A stretch of 64,000 nucleotides of DNA from DATFQE01 sp963738205. GTDB taxonomy: Bacteria > Actinomycetota > Thermoleophilia > Gaiellales > Gaiellaceae. The stretch lies in the NCBI GenBank assembly GCA_963738205.1, contig CAVTVQ010000006.1, positions 868,001 through 932,000 on the forward strand, given 5' to 3'. Each line of letters begins with the position of its first letter. Positions within the stretch are counted from its first letter, which is position 1. The notes below the pieces were generated by a model. The model was not told the origin of the DNA. It did no database searches and saw only the letters and a list, made by a program, of their open reading frames with translations. The position numbers and the translations under genes are program-made. Shown piece by piece: positions 36,514-46,293 of this stretch.

Positions 36514-37485
36514 ATGTGCGCCCAGCGTGACCGGGGAACAGGCGACTTGATCGCTCACCAGGACGAGGTCGAGGCAGAGCGCCGCGAGAAGGGCGAGATG
36601 GCGGCGACCTGGCAGCGGCTCGGGAACGCCGCCGGCACCGTCGGCGTCGGTGTCAACCGCATTCGCATCGAGCCTGGACGGCTGTCGACGCCGCCCCACT
36701 CCCACGGCGCGTCCGAGGAGGTCTTCTACGTGCTCGGCGGGTCGGGGCTCTCCTGGCAGGACGGCGAGGTATACGAGGTGCGACCGGGCGACTGCATCGT
36801 GCACCTCGCCGACCACGAGGAGCACACGCTGCGCGGCGGTCCGGACGGGCTCGACGTGCTCGTGTTCGGCACGCGCCATCCGACCGAGCTCGGCTGGCTC
36901 CCGCGTTCCCAGGCGATCCGGCTCGGCTGGCCGTGGGTGCAGGGGCGCACCGACGATCCGTGGGAGGTCGAGGCGCAGGCGGAGCCGCTCGAGTTCGGCG
37001 AGCCGGCGGCCAGGCCCGCCAACATCGTGAACGTGGCCGATGTCGAGAACGTGGACGACGGGCCCGGCGACTGGAAGGGACTGGCCGAGACTGCGGGCTC
37101 GGCGCGGTCCGGCCTCAACTGGCTCTCGGTCGGGCCGGGCGTGATGTATTCGCCGCCACATTGCCACTCGGCGGAGGAAGAGGTCTACGTGATCCTCGAG
37201 GGCTCCGGAACGCTCGAGCTCTGGCCGACGCCGGTGGCGGCGGCACGCGGGGCGCAGCGGGAGGCCACTGCCGTGCGAGCGGGGCACGTGATCGCGCAGC
37301 CGGCCGGAACCAAGATCGGCCATGGGCTCCGCGCCGGCGACGAGGGGCTTACCTACCTCGCCTACGGCACGCGCGAGCCCAACGACATCGCGTACTACCC
37401 GCGGTCGAACACGGTCTACTGGCGCGGCATCGGCCTGATCGGCCGGATCGAGGCGCTCGAGTACGCCAACGGCGAGCCGGAGTAG
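36514..37485 (+). CDS. Bicupin domain protein
   Basis: 323 residues, clean. Two cupin barrels: PPHSHGASEEVFYVLGGSG...DCIVHLADHEEHTL and PPHCHSAEEEVYVILEGSG...GHVIAQPAGTKIGH, each with the His-x-His-(x)4-Glu and later His metal ligands. Such proteins bind a metal and act as dioxygenases, isomerases or sugar-binding proteins; the substrate cannot be read. Divergent from the DUF1906 gene; 121 bp between them. An in-frame TTG at 36547 is an alternative start. Confidence 0.85.
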   Translation: MCAQRDRGTGDLIAHQDEVEAERREKGEMAATWQRLGNAAGTVGVGVNRIRIEPGRLSTPPHSHGASEEVFYVLGGSGLSWQDGEVYEVRPGDCIVHLADHEEHTLRGGPDGLDVLVFGTRHPTELGWLPRSQAIRLGWPWVQGRTDDPWEVEAQAEPLEFGEPAARPANIVNVADVENVDDGPGDWKGLAETAGSARSGLNWLSVGPGVMYSPPHCHSAEEEVYVILEGSGTLELWPTPVAAARGAQREATAVRAGHVIAQPAGTKIGHGLRAGDEGLTYLAYGTREPNDIAYYPRSNTVYWRGIGLIGRIEALEYANGEPE

Positions 37486-37550
37486 ACGGGCTACTGTGAT
37501 TCGACCTGCCCAAAGCGGGCAGAGGGACCTGACCCAACGAGAGGAGACAC

Positions 37551-37871
37551 ATGCTCGCGCTGACCGATTCAGCGAAGGACGCGGTGCGGCAGATGGTCTC
37601 GGCGGAGGAGGCGCCCGAGGGCAGCGGCCTGCGGATCGCCGCAGAGCCGACCGACGAAGGCGATGCCGAGCTGTCGCTCGAGCTGACGACCGAGCCGGCC
37701 GAAGGCGACGAGGTCGTGGAGGAGGACGGCGCCCGGGTGTTCCTCGATCCGGCGGCAGCCTCGCTGCTGGACGACAAGCTGCTCGACGCGACCGAGCACG
37801 ACGATCACGTACACCTGACCGTCCAGGATCAGGGCAGTGAACCCGGTCTGAACGGGAGCGTCACCGGCTAG
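37551..37871 (+). CDS. HesB/IscA-like protein lacking cysteines
   Basis: 106 residues, with GAGAGGAG upstream of the ATG. The fold outline of A-type iron-sulfur carriers is recognisable (LTDSAKDAVRQMV; GLRIAAEP; GARVFLDPAAASLLDDKLLDA). However, the three conserved Cys that hold the cluster are all missing, and the protein has no Cys at all. It is therefore unlikely to carry Fe-S clusters. A group of such HesB-like proteins exists in actinobacteria; function unknown. Confidence 0.75.
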   Translation: MLALTDSAKDAVRQMVSAEEAPEGSGLRIAAEPTDEGDAELSLELTTEPAEGDEVVEEDGARVFLDPAAASLLDDKLLDATEHDDHVHLTVQDQGSEPGLNGSVTG

Positions 37872-37886
37872 GCGCGGCTTCACCCG

Positions 37887-38372
37887 GTGCGGACGGTCGC
37901 AACGATCGGCGTGTACGGCTGGACGCTCGACACCTTCCTCGACGCCCTGCGTGAAGCCGAAGTGGGACGGGTCGTCGACGTCCGCCAGCGCCGAGGTGTG
38001 CGCGGCTCCGAGTACGCGTGGGCGAATGCCCGCCGCCTGCAGGCGGCGCTCGCCGACGCGGGCATCGGGTACAGCCACCACTCCGAGCTGGCGCCGACCA
38101 CGGAGCTGCGTCAGCTCCAGTACCGCGAGGACGACCGACTCGGCGTGGGCAAGCGGGCGCGCGCCGGGCTCGCGCCGGAGTACCGGCGGCGATACAGCGC
38201 GGAGATCCTCGATCGGGCCGATCTCACGCCGCTCCTGGACGAGCTGCCCACCGACTCGGCGGCGACGCTGCTGTGCGTGGAACGCGACCCCGAGGCCTGT
38301 CACCGCTCCTTGCTCGCCGAACGGCTACACGCCGAGCTCGGCGCCGAGATCGTCCACTTGCGTCCTGGCTAA
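37887..38372 (+). CDS. DUF488 family protein
   Basis: 161 residues from GTG 37887, 15 bases after the HesB-like gene. TIGVYGWTLDTFLDALREAEVGRVVDVRQRRG is the DUF488 start, and LLCVERDPEACHRSLLAERL is its end, with the Cys-His pair conserved in the family. Biochemical role unknown. Its TAA overlaps the TAG of the convergent csoR gene (CTAA). Confidence 0.88.
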   Translation: MRTVATIGVYGWTLDTFLDALREAEVGRVVDVRQRRGVRGSEYAWANARRLQAALADAGIGYSHHSELAPTTELRQLQYREDDRLGVGKRARAGLAPEYRRRYSAEILDRADLTPLLDELPTDSAATLLCVERDPEACHRSLLAERLHAELGAEIVHLRPG

Positions 38373-38653
38373 CGCGTCTTGGCGAAGCGCTGGACCGCGG
38401 CGAGGAGCTCCTCGCTCTTCTCGTTGGCGGTCGCCGCGTCGCCGGAACCCAGCGCGTCGCGGACGCAGTGGCTGACGTGGTCGTGAAGGAGCTCGTAGCC
38501 GAGGCTCTCGAGCGCCGTCCTCACCGCCCCCACTTGCGTCAGGATGTCGACGCAGTAGCGGTCTTCGTCGACCATTCGCTCGATCCCGCGCACCTGCCCC
38601 TCGATCCGGTGCAGGCGCTTCGTGAGCGCCTCCTTGTCGTATCCGTGCTGCAT
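38369..38653 (-). CDS. csoR: CsoR-family metal-sensing repressor
   Basis: 94 residues, all alpha-helical. LTKRLHRIEGQVRGIERMVDEDRYCVDIL carries the first Cys; ELLHDHVSHCV carries the His and second Cys, giving the Cys-His-Cys Cu(I) site of CsoR. Starts 2 bases after the copA stop, so it is the second gene of the copA operon and would repress it until copper binds. A matching operator lies before copA. Confidence 0.9.
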   Translation of the reverse strand: MQHGYDKEALTKRLHRIEGQVRGIERMVDEDRYCVDILTQVGAVRTALESLGYELLHDHVSHCVRDALGSGDAATANEKSEELLAAVQRFAKTR

Positions 38654-38655
38654 CT

Positions 38656-40737
38656 CTACGCGACCTCCCTCGGGCTGCGGAAGCGGCGCAACCGCAGCGA
38701 ATTGCCGACGACGAACAGGCTCGAAGCCGCCATGGCACCGGCGGCAACGATCGGATTGAGCAGGCCCGCGACCGCGAGCGGCACCGCCGCCACGTTGTAG
38801 GCGAAGGCCCAGAAGAGGTTGCCCTTGATGGTGGCGAGCGTGCGGCGCGAGAGTCGGATCGCGTCGGCCGCGGCGCGAAGGTCGCCCGAGACCAGCGTCA
38901 CGTCGCCGGCCTCGATCGCGACGTCGGTGCCGGTGCCGATCGCCAGGCCCAGGTCGGCCTGGGCGAGCGCCGGTGCGTCGTTGACGCCGTCACCCACCAT
39001 GGCCACGACCTTGTCCGCTTGCTGGAGCCGCTCGACCTCGGCGACCTTGCGGTCCGGGGCGACGTCCGCAAGCACTCGGTCGACTCCGATCTCGCGGGCG
39101 ACCACCGCCGCCGTCTCCTCGGCGTCGCCCGTGACCAGGATGGGGGTCAGGCCCAGCGCCCGGAACTCGGCGACGGCCTCGGCGCTCGTCGGCTTCACGA
39201 TGTCGCGCACCTCGAGCGTGGCGCGCGTAACACCGTCCCAGCCCACCTCGATCGACCCCCTCCTGCGTCCGACCCAGACCTCGTGGCCGTCGACCGTGCC
39301 GGTGACGCCGACGCCCGGCGTCGCGCGGAACGCCGACACGTGGGGTAGGGAGCCGACCTCCGTTCGCGCGGCGCGCGCGACTGCCACGGCGATCGGATGC
39401 TCCGAGGCCGCTTCAACCGCGCCGGCGAGGCGGAGGACATCGGCGCGCGTTGCGCCGTCGAGCGGCGAGACCTGCGTCAGCTCCATCCTGCCCTGGGTGA
39501 CGGTTCCGGTCTTGTCGAGGACGATCGTGTCGACGCGCCTGGCCTGCTCGAGCACCTCCGGGCCCTTGATGACGATGCCGAGCTGGGCGCCTCGGCCGGT
39601 CCCGACCATGAGGGCCGTGGGCGTGGCCAGGCCGAGCGCGCAGGGGCAGGCGATGATCAGGACGGCGACGGCCGCGGTGAACGCCTCGCTCGCGCTCGCG
39701 CCGGCGGCGAGCCAGCCGGCCAACGTCAACAGGGCGATCCCGATGATGATCGGGACGAAGACCCCGGAGACCCGGTCGGCGAGCCGCTGGACCGGCGCCT
39801 TGCCCGACTGCGCGGCCTCAACGAGGCGCGCGATCTGGGCGAGCGCAGTGTCCGCTCCCACGCGGGTGGCCCGGACCACGAGCCGGCCGTAGGTGTTGAC
39901 GGTCGCGCCCGTGACGGTGGAGCCCCGGCCCGCCTCGACCGGAACGGACTCGCCGGTGAGCAGCGACTCGTCGAGCGCGGAGTCGCCGTCGACGACGACG
40001 CCGTCGGTGGCGACCTTCTCGCCCGGGCGGACGACGAAGAGGTCGCCGACGCGCACGTCCGAGGCCGGCACCAGCGTCTCGACGCCGTCCCGCAGGACCC
40101 GCGCCTCCTTGGCGCCGAGCTCGAGCAGCTTGCGGATCGCCTCCCCAGAGCGGTGCCTCGCCCGCGCTTCGAGGTAGCGGCCGAGGGTGATCAGCGTGGT
40201 CGCGACCGCGGCGACCTCGAAGTAGATCTCCGCGTCGAAGCCGCCGAGGAGGACGACCGCCGACCACAGCCAGGCCGCGAGCGTGCCGAGCGAGATCAGC
40301 GTGTCCATCGACGCCGTGCCGTGGCGGGCGTTCTTCAGCGCCGTGCGGTGAAACGGGAGGCCGGCGTAGAAGACGACGGGGGTCGAGAGCGCGAGCGCCG
40401 CCCACTCCCAGCCGGCGAACTGCAGCTGCGGAAACGTCCCGAGGAGGACGACCGGAGCCGTGAGCACCGCGGCGACGACGAGTCGCGCTCGCGGTGTCTC
40501 CGGCGCTTGCCGCACGCCCGTCGTCACCGGCCTGGCTGCGTAGCCCGCGGACTCGACCGCGGCGACGAGCTCCGCGACGTCGACACGTCCGCTGACGTCG
40601 ACCGTGGCACGCTCGGTGGCGAGGTTGACGGTCGCCGCCACGCCGTCGAGGTCGTTCAGCGACCGCTCCACGCGCGCAACGCACGACGCACAGGTCATGC
40701 CCTCGAGCTCGAGCTGGAGGGTTCCCGCCGGCGTCAC
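38656..40737 (-). CDS. copA: Copper-translocating P1B-type ATPase
   Basis: 693 residues, clean. One N-terminal metal-binding domain (GMTCASC, residues 13-19), eight membrane helices, the A-domain TGES, the CPC metal site in ACPCALGLATPTAL, the phosphorylation motif DKTGT, an S-E-H-P-I nucleotide motif and the hinge MVGDGVNDAPAL. This is the CPx Cu(I) exporter class. Cotranscribed with csoR and preceded by a CsoR operator. Confidence 0.92.
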   Translation of the reverse strand: MTPAGTLQLELEGMTCASCVARVERSLNDLDGVAATVNLATERATVDVSGRVDVAELVAAVESAGYAARPVTTGVRQAPETPRARLVVAAVLTAPVVLLGTFPQLQFAGWEWAALALSTPVVFYAGLPFHRTALKNARHGTASMDTLISLGTLAAWLWSAVVLLGGFDAEIYFEVAAVATTLITLGRYLEARARHRSGEAIRKLLELGAKEARVLRDGVETLVPASDVRVGDLFVVRPGEKVATDGVVVDGDSALDESLLTGESVPVEAGRGSTVTGATVNTYGRLVVRATRVGADTALAQIARLVEAAQSGKAPVQRLADRVSGVFVPIIIGIALLTLAGWLAAGASASEAFTAAVAVLIIACPCALGLATPTALMVGTGRGAQLGIVIKGPEVLEQARRVDTIVLDKTGTVTQGRMELTQVSPLDGATRADVLRLAGAVEAASEHPIAVAVARAARTEVGSLPHVSAFRATPGVGVTGTVDGHEVWVGRRRGSIEVGWDGVTRATLEVRDIVKPTSAEAVAEFRALGLTPILVTGDAEETAAVVAREIGVDRVLADVAPDRKVAEVERLQQADKVVAMVGDGVNDAPALAQADLGLAIGTGTDVAIEAGDVTLVSGDLRAAADAIRLSRRTLATIKGNLFWAFAYNVAAVPLAVAGLLNPIVAAGAMAASSLFVVGNSLRLRRFRSPREVA

Positions 40738-40746
40738 GGTGTCGAC

Positions 40747-40765
40747 TATACCCCAGGCGGGTATA
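40747..40765. promoter_or_regulatory. CsoR operator before copA
   Basis: TATACCCCAGGCGGGTATA: 7-bp arms TATACCC/GGGTATA around CAGGC, the classic CsoR site, ending 10 bases upstream of the copA start. It overlaps the likely promoter. Confidence 0.75.
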
Positions 40766-40785
40766 TTGCGGGCCGGCCTCGAGAC

Positions 40786-41700
40786 CTAGGCGGCCGCGTC
40801 CGGGCTCAGCTCGCGGCGGGTCGTGCGACGCGCCGGGCGCTCGGTCGTCTGCAGCAGCACCGCGAAGATGACCACGCAGCCGCCGACGATCGTCGCGAGC
40901 GCAGGTCGCTCCGAGAGTGCGATCCACACCCACAGCGGCCCCAGGACGACCTCGAGCAGCGTGATCAGCGCCACCTCGGCCGCCGGGATGAGCCGCGCGC
41001 CCACCGTGATGAAGGCGAGGCCGAGCCCCATCTGCCCGACGCCCAGCAGCACAAGCAGCATCAGGTCGCGATCGGTGATCGAGCCGGGATCGGCGAACGG
41101 AGCGGCGACGAGCAGGACGATGAGCTGCGACAGGCAGATCGCCGGCGCCATCGACACCTCGCGCTTGTGCCGCGTGATCACGATGCTCCCGGCGAAGGCG
41201 AGCGTCATGATCAGCGACGCGCCGACGCCGACCACGCCGCCGCTGCCCGGGCCGCCGACCATCAGTCCGACGCCGAGAAGCGCGACGGCCATCGCCACCG
41301 CGGCGCGGCGCGTGACCGCCTCCCCGAGGAGCGTCCAGGCCAGCAGCGCCGCAGCGACCGGCGCCACCGCCTGCATGAACAGCACGTTGGCGACCGTCGC
41401 GTGGTTGAGCGCGACGATGAAGAAGCCCGAGGCGACGGCCGTGCACAGCGCAACGGCGAGACCCGCGCGGCCCATCGAGCGAAACGCCTCGACGGGCCGG
41501 CCGCGGTTGAGCAGGGCGACGAAGCCGTAGAGCGCGAGGAAGGCGAACAGGGCGCGCCCGGCGAGCTGCGTCGTCGTGTCGATCGAGAGCTCGCGTTGGA
41601 GCACGCCGGCGGTCGACCACGCCACGGCAGCGAGCGCGACGAAGAGCTGACCGCGACGGCGGGCGCTCTGCTCCTGGGTCGAGACGACGGGCGCCGCCAT
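40786..41700 (-). CDS. EamA/DMT-family transporter
   Basis: 304 residues, ten hydrophobic helices in two repeats of five, each ending in the EamA pattern (FMQAVAPVAAALLAWTLLGE; ITLLEVVLGPLWVWIALSE). This is the drug/metabolite exporter superfamily. Substrate unknown. Stands alone, upstream of the copA operon on the same strand. Confidence 0.88.
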   Translation of the reverse strand: MAAPVVSTQEQSARRRGQLFVALAAVAWSTAGVLQRELSIDTTTQLAGRALFAFLALYGFVALLNRGRPVEAFRSMGRAGLAVALCTAVASGFFIVALNHATVANVLFMQAVAPVAAALLAWTLLGEAVTRRAAVAMAVALLGVGLMVGGPGSGGVVGVGASLIMTLAFAGSIVITRHKREVSMAPAICLSQLIVLLVAAPFADPGSITDRDLMLLVLLGVGQMGLGLAFITVGARLIPAAEVALITLLEVVLGPLWVWIALSERPALATIVGGCVVIFAVLLQTTERPARRTTRRELSPDAAA

Positions 41701-41735
41701 CGCCGTCAGTCAAGCACGAGGCGACGTGTCACTCG

Positions 41736-42725
41736 CTACGGGATCGAGCGATACAGCCGCAGAAAGGTCGTGCGGAAGCCGCGCCGCGGCCAGAAGCGGG
41801 ACGCGAGCAAGTTCGTCATCCGCCAGTCGGTGAGCATCGCTCGGTAGCCGGCCCGGTGCGCCCACGCGAACGCGGCGCTCGTGAGCTCGACGCCGGTACC
41901 CAGGCCCCTCGCCTCCGGGTCGGTTGCCGCGAAGGCGAGGAAGCAGGCGTTGTCCGGACGCGCGAGCGTGGCGTGGCCATCCACGCCGTCCCCGGACAGC
42001 TCGGCCGCGCACGCTTCGAGGAAGCCGACGATGCGACCGTCGACCTCGGCCACCAAGGTGGCGATTCCCTCGGCGTCGATGTCGGCCTCGAGCTGCGCAC
42101 GCACGGCGTCCATCGATGCCTCATAGCTCTCGACCCGACGCGCCGCATTGTCGGAGAACACCGGCGAGCCGGCGTGATGCCGCGAGATCGCCAGCGTCAG
42201 CGGCAGCACTGCCTCGAGGTCCGCGGCCACCGCCTCGCGCACGCGCGGAGGCCACGGCTCGTCCTGTACCTCGCGGATGCCGTACCCCTGCTGCTGCCCG
42301 AAGCCGACGCCGTACCACGCATCGAGGACGTCGCGATCGCCCGCGGGAACAAGGACGTAGTGCCGGCCACGACCCGCGCTTACGGCACGCTCGGCGACCG
42401 CGGCGTAGAGGTCGCGCAGAAGCTCCGGCTCCTCGGCCGCATGCCCCGGATGGTCGATCCACTCGTTCGGGCCCCAGGCGCCCTCGTCGTCCGGCGCGCC
42501 GATCAGATAGCCGGCGACCCGGCCGTCTCGGATAGCCACGACGCCGCTCGCACCTCCCTTTCGCCAGGCCCCCTCGATGGCGGACCCCGCCTCGTCCACC
42601 CGCTCGTACCGCTCGGGCAGCAGCGGCTCGAAGCGCCGATGTCGGCGGTGCCGCTCGGCAAGCAGCTCGGCAGCAGCGCCGAGGTCGTCGTCGCGCAAGG
42701 GACGGATCTCCGCGGGCTTCGGCAT
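41736..42725 (-). CDS. Tandem GNAT acetyltransferase
   Basis: 329 residues. Two GNAT modules: the first starts IRPLRDDDLGAAAELLAERH; the second starts VREAVAADLEAVLPLTLAISRHH and has the acetyl-CoA loop region DPEARGLGTGVELTSAAFAWAHRAGYRAMLTDWR. The ATG at 42725 lies 5 bases after the ABC transporter gene, so the three genes 46253-41736 are probably one operon. Substrate unknown; could modify or detoxify the exported compound (inference). Confidence 0.82.
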   Translation of the reverse strand: MPKPAEIRPLRDDDLGAAAELLAERHRRHRRFEPLLPERYERVDEAGSAIEGAWRKGGASGVVAIRDGRVAGYLIGAPDDEGAWGPNEWIDHPGHAAEEPELLRDLYAAVAERAVSAGRGRHYVLVPAGDRDVLDAWYGVGFGQQQGYGIREVQDEPWPPRVREAVAADLEAVLPLTLAISRHHAGSPVFSDNAARRVESYEASMDAVRAQLEADIDAEGIATLVAEVDGRIVGFLEACAAELSGDGVDGHATLARPDNACFLAFAATDPEARGLGTGVELTSAAFAWAHRAGYRAMLTDWRMTNLLASRFWPRRGFRTTFLRLYRSIP

Positions 42726-42730
42726 GGCTG

Positions 42731-44491
42731 CTACGCCGTCTTGCGGTCCCCGTGCCATGAGTCCCAGAGGGCGGCGTACGACCCGTCTGCGAGCGACCAG
42801 CTCGTCGTGCGTTCCCAGCTCCTGCAAGCGGCCCTCCTCGACGACGGCGACGCGGTCGGCGTCGTGCGCGGTGTGGAGCCGGTGCGCGATCGCGACGACG
42901 GTCCGGCCGCCGAGCACCGAGGCGAGCGAGCGCTCGAGATGGCGTGCGGCGCGCGGGTCGAGCAGCGAGGTCGCCTCGTCGAGGACGAGCGTGTGCGGAT
43001 CGGCGAGCACGAGCCGGGCGAGCGCGACCTGCTGCGCCTGCGCGGGCGTGAGCGGGAAGCCGCCCGCGCCGACGACCGTCTCCAGCCCCTCCGGGAGCAG
43101 CTCCGACCCACTCGAGCGCGTCGACGGCGCGCGAGCGCCTCCGCGAGCTGCTCGTCGGAGGCTCCCGGCCGCGCGAGGCGCAGGTTCTCGGCGAGCGTGC
43201 CGACGAAGACGTGCTGCTCCTGCGTCACGAGCGCGACCTCGCGGCGGAGCGTGTCGAGCGGCAGGTCGACGAGGCGGACGCCACCGACCTCGACGCGGCC
43301 CGACACGCGGCGGGTGGATGCCGGCGAGCAGCCGCCCGAGCGTCGACTTGCCCGCGCCCGACGGCCCGACGACGGCGACCCGCTCGCCGGGCTCGAGGTC
43401 GAGGTCGATCCCGTGCAGGACGTCGCGGTCCGCGACGTACGCGTAGCGGACGTCGTGCGCGCGGAGCTCGTCGCCCTCGGGCCGGTCGTCCGTCGCCGTG
43501 CGGTCGGGAGGCACGCGCACGATGCCGACGAGCCGCGCGAACGAGGTCGCACCGACCTGGATCTCGTCGAGCCAGGAGATCAGGCGGTCGACCGGGTCGG
43601 CGAGCTGCACGACGTAGAGCGAGATCGCCGTCACCTCGCCGATCGTGGCGTGTGCCGTCGGAGACGAGCCAGCCGCCCCACGCGAGCGACGGCCGCGACC
43701 GGCAGCACGTACGAGAACTCGGCGCGTCGGGAACCAGATCGTGCGCAGGTGAAGCGTGCGCCGCTCGGCGCGGTAGGCCTCCTCGAGGTCGGCGTCGATC
43801 CGCCGCACGCGCTCCTCGCGCAGCCCGAGCGCCTCGATCGTGCGGCCGCCCTCGACCGTCTCGCCGACCGTGCCGGCGAGCGTCGCGTAGGTGGCGCGCT
43901 CCCAGAGGTACGCGGCCGGCGCGCGGCGCAGGTACCAGCGCGTGCCGATCCAGAGCGCCGGCACGCCCGCGATGCAGGGCAGCGCGGCGATCGGGCTGAC
44001 CCAGACCGCGGCGGCCACGGTGAGGAGCGTCGTCACCGCCGCGATCAGCGTCTCGGGCACGGCGAAGCGGATCGTCCGCGCGAGCGAGTCGACGTCCGCG
44101 GTCGTCCGCGAGACGAGATCGCCCGTGCCGGCGCGCTCGACGGTCGAGAGCGGCAGCGCGAGCACGCGCCGCATGAAGTCCTCGCGCAGCTCGGCGAACA
44201 TCTGCTCGGAGAGGACGAACGAGGCCCGCCGGGCCACGAAGGTGAGGATCGTCTGCGCGAGCAGGAAGCCCGCGAGCACGAGCACGACCTTGTCGACGTA
44301 CGCCGCGCGTCGTGCCCTCCTGGACCGACTCGACGAGCTGCCCGAGCAGCGGCGGCCCGGCGAGGCCCGCGGCCGCCGCGGCCGCGTGCAGGCCGACCAT
44401 GCCGGCGAGCGCCCGCCGGTGCCGGCCGGCGAGCATCCGCGCCTGCGCGCGCAGCTCGGGGCCGTCGGCGATCGGCAAGCAGCTCGCTCAC
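42731..44491 (-). CDS. ABC exporter half-transporter 2 (catalytic subunit), split by indels
   Basis: About 585 residues after correction: a six-helix exporter membrane domain, then a nucleotide-binding domain with intact Walker A GPSGAGKST and Walker B TLVLDEATS. The ABC signature is degenerate: LTPAQAQQ in place of LSGGQ. Shifts near 44465, 44305, 43730-43660, 43320, 43130 and 42770. The GTG start overlaps the stop of its partner gene. The pair forms a heterodimer in which this subunit supplies the working Walker motifs and the partner the working signature (family knowledge). Confidence 0.82.
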
Positions 44492-46253
44492 AGGTCCTCC
44501 CCGCGCGTCACCGTGTCGCGGTAGTCGGGCCGCGCGCAGCAGCTCGCGGTGCCGGCCCTCGGCGACGACGCGGCCGTCCTCGATGTAGACGACGCGGTCG
44601 GCCTGGTCGAGCACGAGCGGGCTCGTGGTGACGATCGACGGTCGTCCGGCCGGCGCGCGCGTCGCGCAGCCGCCGCGCGATCCGCGCCTCGGTGTGCGCG
44701 TCGACCGCGCTCGTCGGCTCGACGAGGACGAGCACCTCGGCGTCGGAGAGCAGCGCGCGCGCGAGCACGAGCCGCTGCCGCTGTCCGCCCGAGAACGAGC
44801 GCCCGCGCTCGTCGACGCGCGTGTCGAGCCCGTCGGGCAGCGCGTCGAGCACGTCCTCCGCGTTCGCGACCGAGAGGGCCTCCAGGATCGCCGCGTCGTC
44901 CGCTCCGCGCCACGGGTCGAGCTCCGACCGCAGCGTGCCGGAGAAGAGGATCGGGTCGGCCTCGCTGACGACGATCCGCCGGCGGACGACATCGATCGGC
45001 AGGTCGGCGAGACGCACGTCGCCGAGCACGACGCCGTCGTCGTCGCCGAAGCGGCCCAGCCGGTCGGCGATCGCGGCGGCGTCGTCGGGGCGAGCCGAGA
45101 CGAGGCAGGTCAGCAGCCCCGGCTCGATCGTCAGCCCCGAGCGCGGGTCGGCGAGCGGCACACCCGGCGGCGGCTCGGCCGCGGGCGCTTCCGGCTCCGC
45201 GATGTCGCGCTCGACGTCGAGCACGTCCAGCATGCGCCGCGCGCCGACGAGCGAGCGCGTCACCTTGTCGACCGCCTCGGCCGCCGTCCGCAGCGGGATG
45301 ACGAGGAAGGCGGCGTAGCCGTAGAACGCGACCAGCTCGCCTGCGCCGATCCGTCCGGAGATGGCGAACCGGGCGCCGAGCCAGGTGACGAGCACGACGA
45401 AGAGGCCCGGGATGAAGACCTGCGCGGCGTCGAGCGTCGACTGCGGCAGCGCGACGCGGACGCCGGCGAGCCGCACGTCCTGCGAACGCCGGCGGTAACG
45501 GGTGAGGAACGCCGCCTCGCCGCCGATACCGCGCAGCACGCGCAGGCCTGACGCCGTGTCGGCGCCGAGCGCCGTCAGCTTGCCGACCTCCTCGCGCTGC
45601 TCGCGCTGGCGGCGCTCGAGCGGGACGACGACGAGACCGAGCAGCAGGACGAGCACGGGCACGCCGACCAGGACGACGAGCCCGAGCACGACCGACGACG
45701 ACAGCAGGATGAACGCGACGACGATGTACGAGACGAACGCGCCGGCGAGCCGCGCCGTGATGTCGAACGCGCCGCCCGCGCGCATCGCGTCGTTCGAGAC
45801 CGTGGCGACCACCTCGCCGGTCGAGAGCCGTCCCTTGACCGCCGGCCCCGAGCGGGCGGCGTGGTGCGAGACGACCTGCGCGAGCCGGAACGAGGCCTGC
45901 AGCCAGTTGAAGACCGCCATGCGGTGCCGCATGATCCCGGCCGCCGCCTGCGTGGCGCCCAGGCCGAGCAGCACGAGCGTCCAGAGCGCGAGCGCTCGGT
46001 TGTCGTGGTCGACGATCCCGTTCTCGATCGCGCGCCCGATCGTGAACGGCATCAGCGCCTGGGAGACCATCCAGACGATCCCGAAGAAGACGCCGAGCAG
46101 GAGCGTCCCGATCTGCTGGCGGCCGACCCAGAGGAGCAGACGCGCCGGCGAGCGCGTGTCGGGAACGCCGGGATCGCCGGCGGGCAGTCGAATCGCACCC
46201 CGCGCGAGCAGGCGGCGTGCGGCGGTGACAGGTGCGGTGGTGGCCTGGTCCAT
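44488..46253 (-). CDS. ABC exporter half-transporter 1 (degenerate NBD subunit), two indels
   Basis: About 588 residues. Membrane domain with six helices (IGTLLLGVFFGIVWMVSQAL and onward). In the nucleotide-binding domain, Walker A is lost (CLVSARPDDAAAIADRL where G-x-x-G-x-G-K-S/T is expected) and the Walker B Asp is Val (VLVLVEPTSAVD), but the signature SFSGGQRQRL is intact. That mirrors the partner's defects, so one of two composite ATP sites should be active. Extra bases near 44640 and 44530. ATG at 46253; divergent from the nucleotidyltransferase gene with a hairpin between. Confidence 0.84.
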
Positions 46254-46260
46254 AGGTTTC

Positions 46261-46279
46261 GGCGGGACAGCGTCCCGCC
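46261..46279. other. Perfect hairpin in the ABC/nucleotidyltransferase divergent region
   Basis: GGCGGGACAGCGTCCCGCC: 8-bp arms and a 3-base loop in the 40-bp gap between two divergent starts. It lies in both 5' leaders and might be an operator or mRNA hairpin. Confidence 0.4.
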
Positions 46280-46293
46280 ACACGATCGTATCC

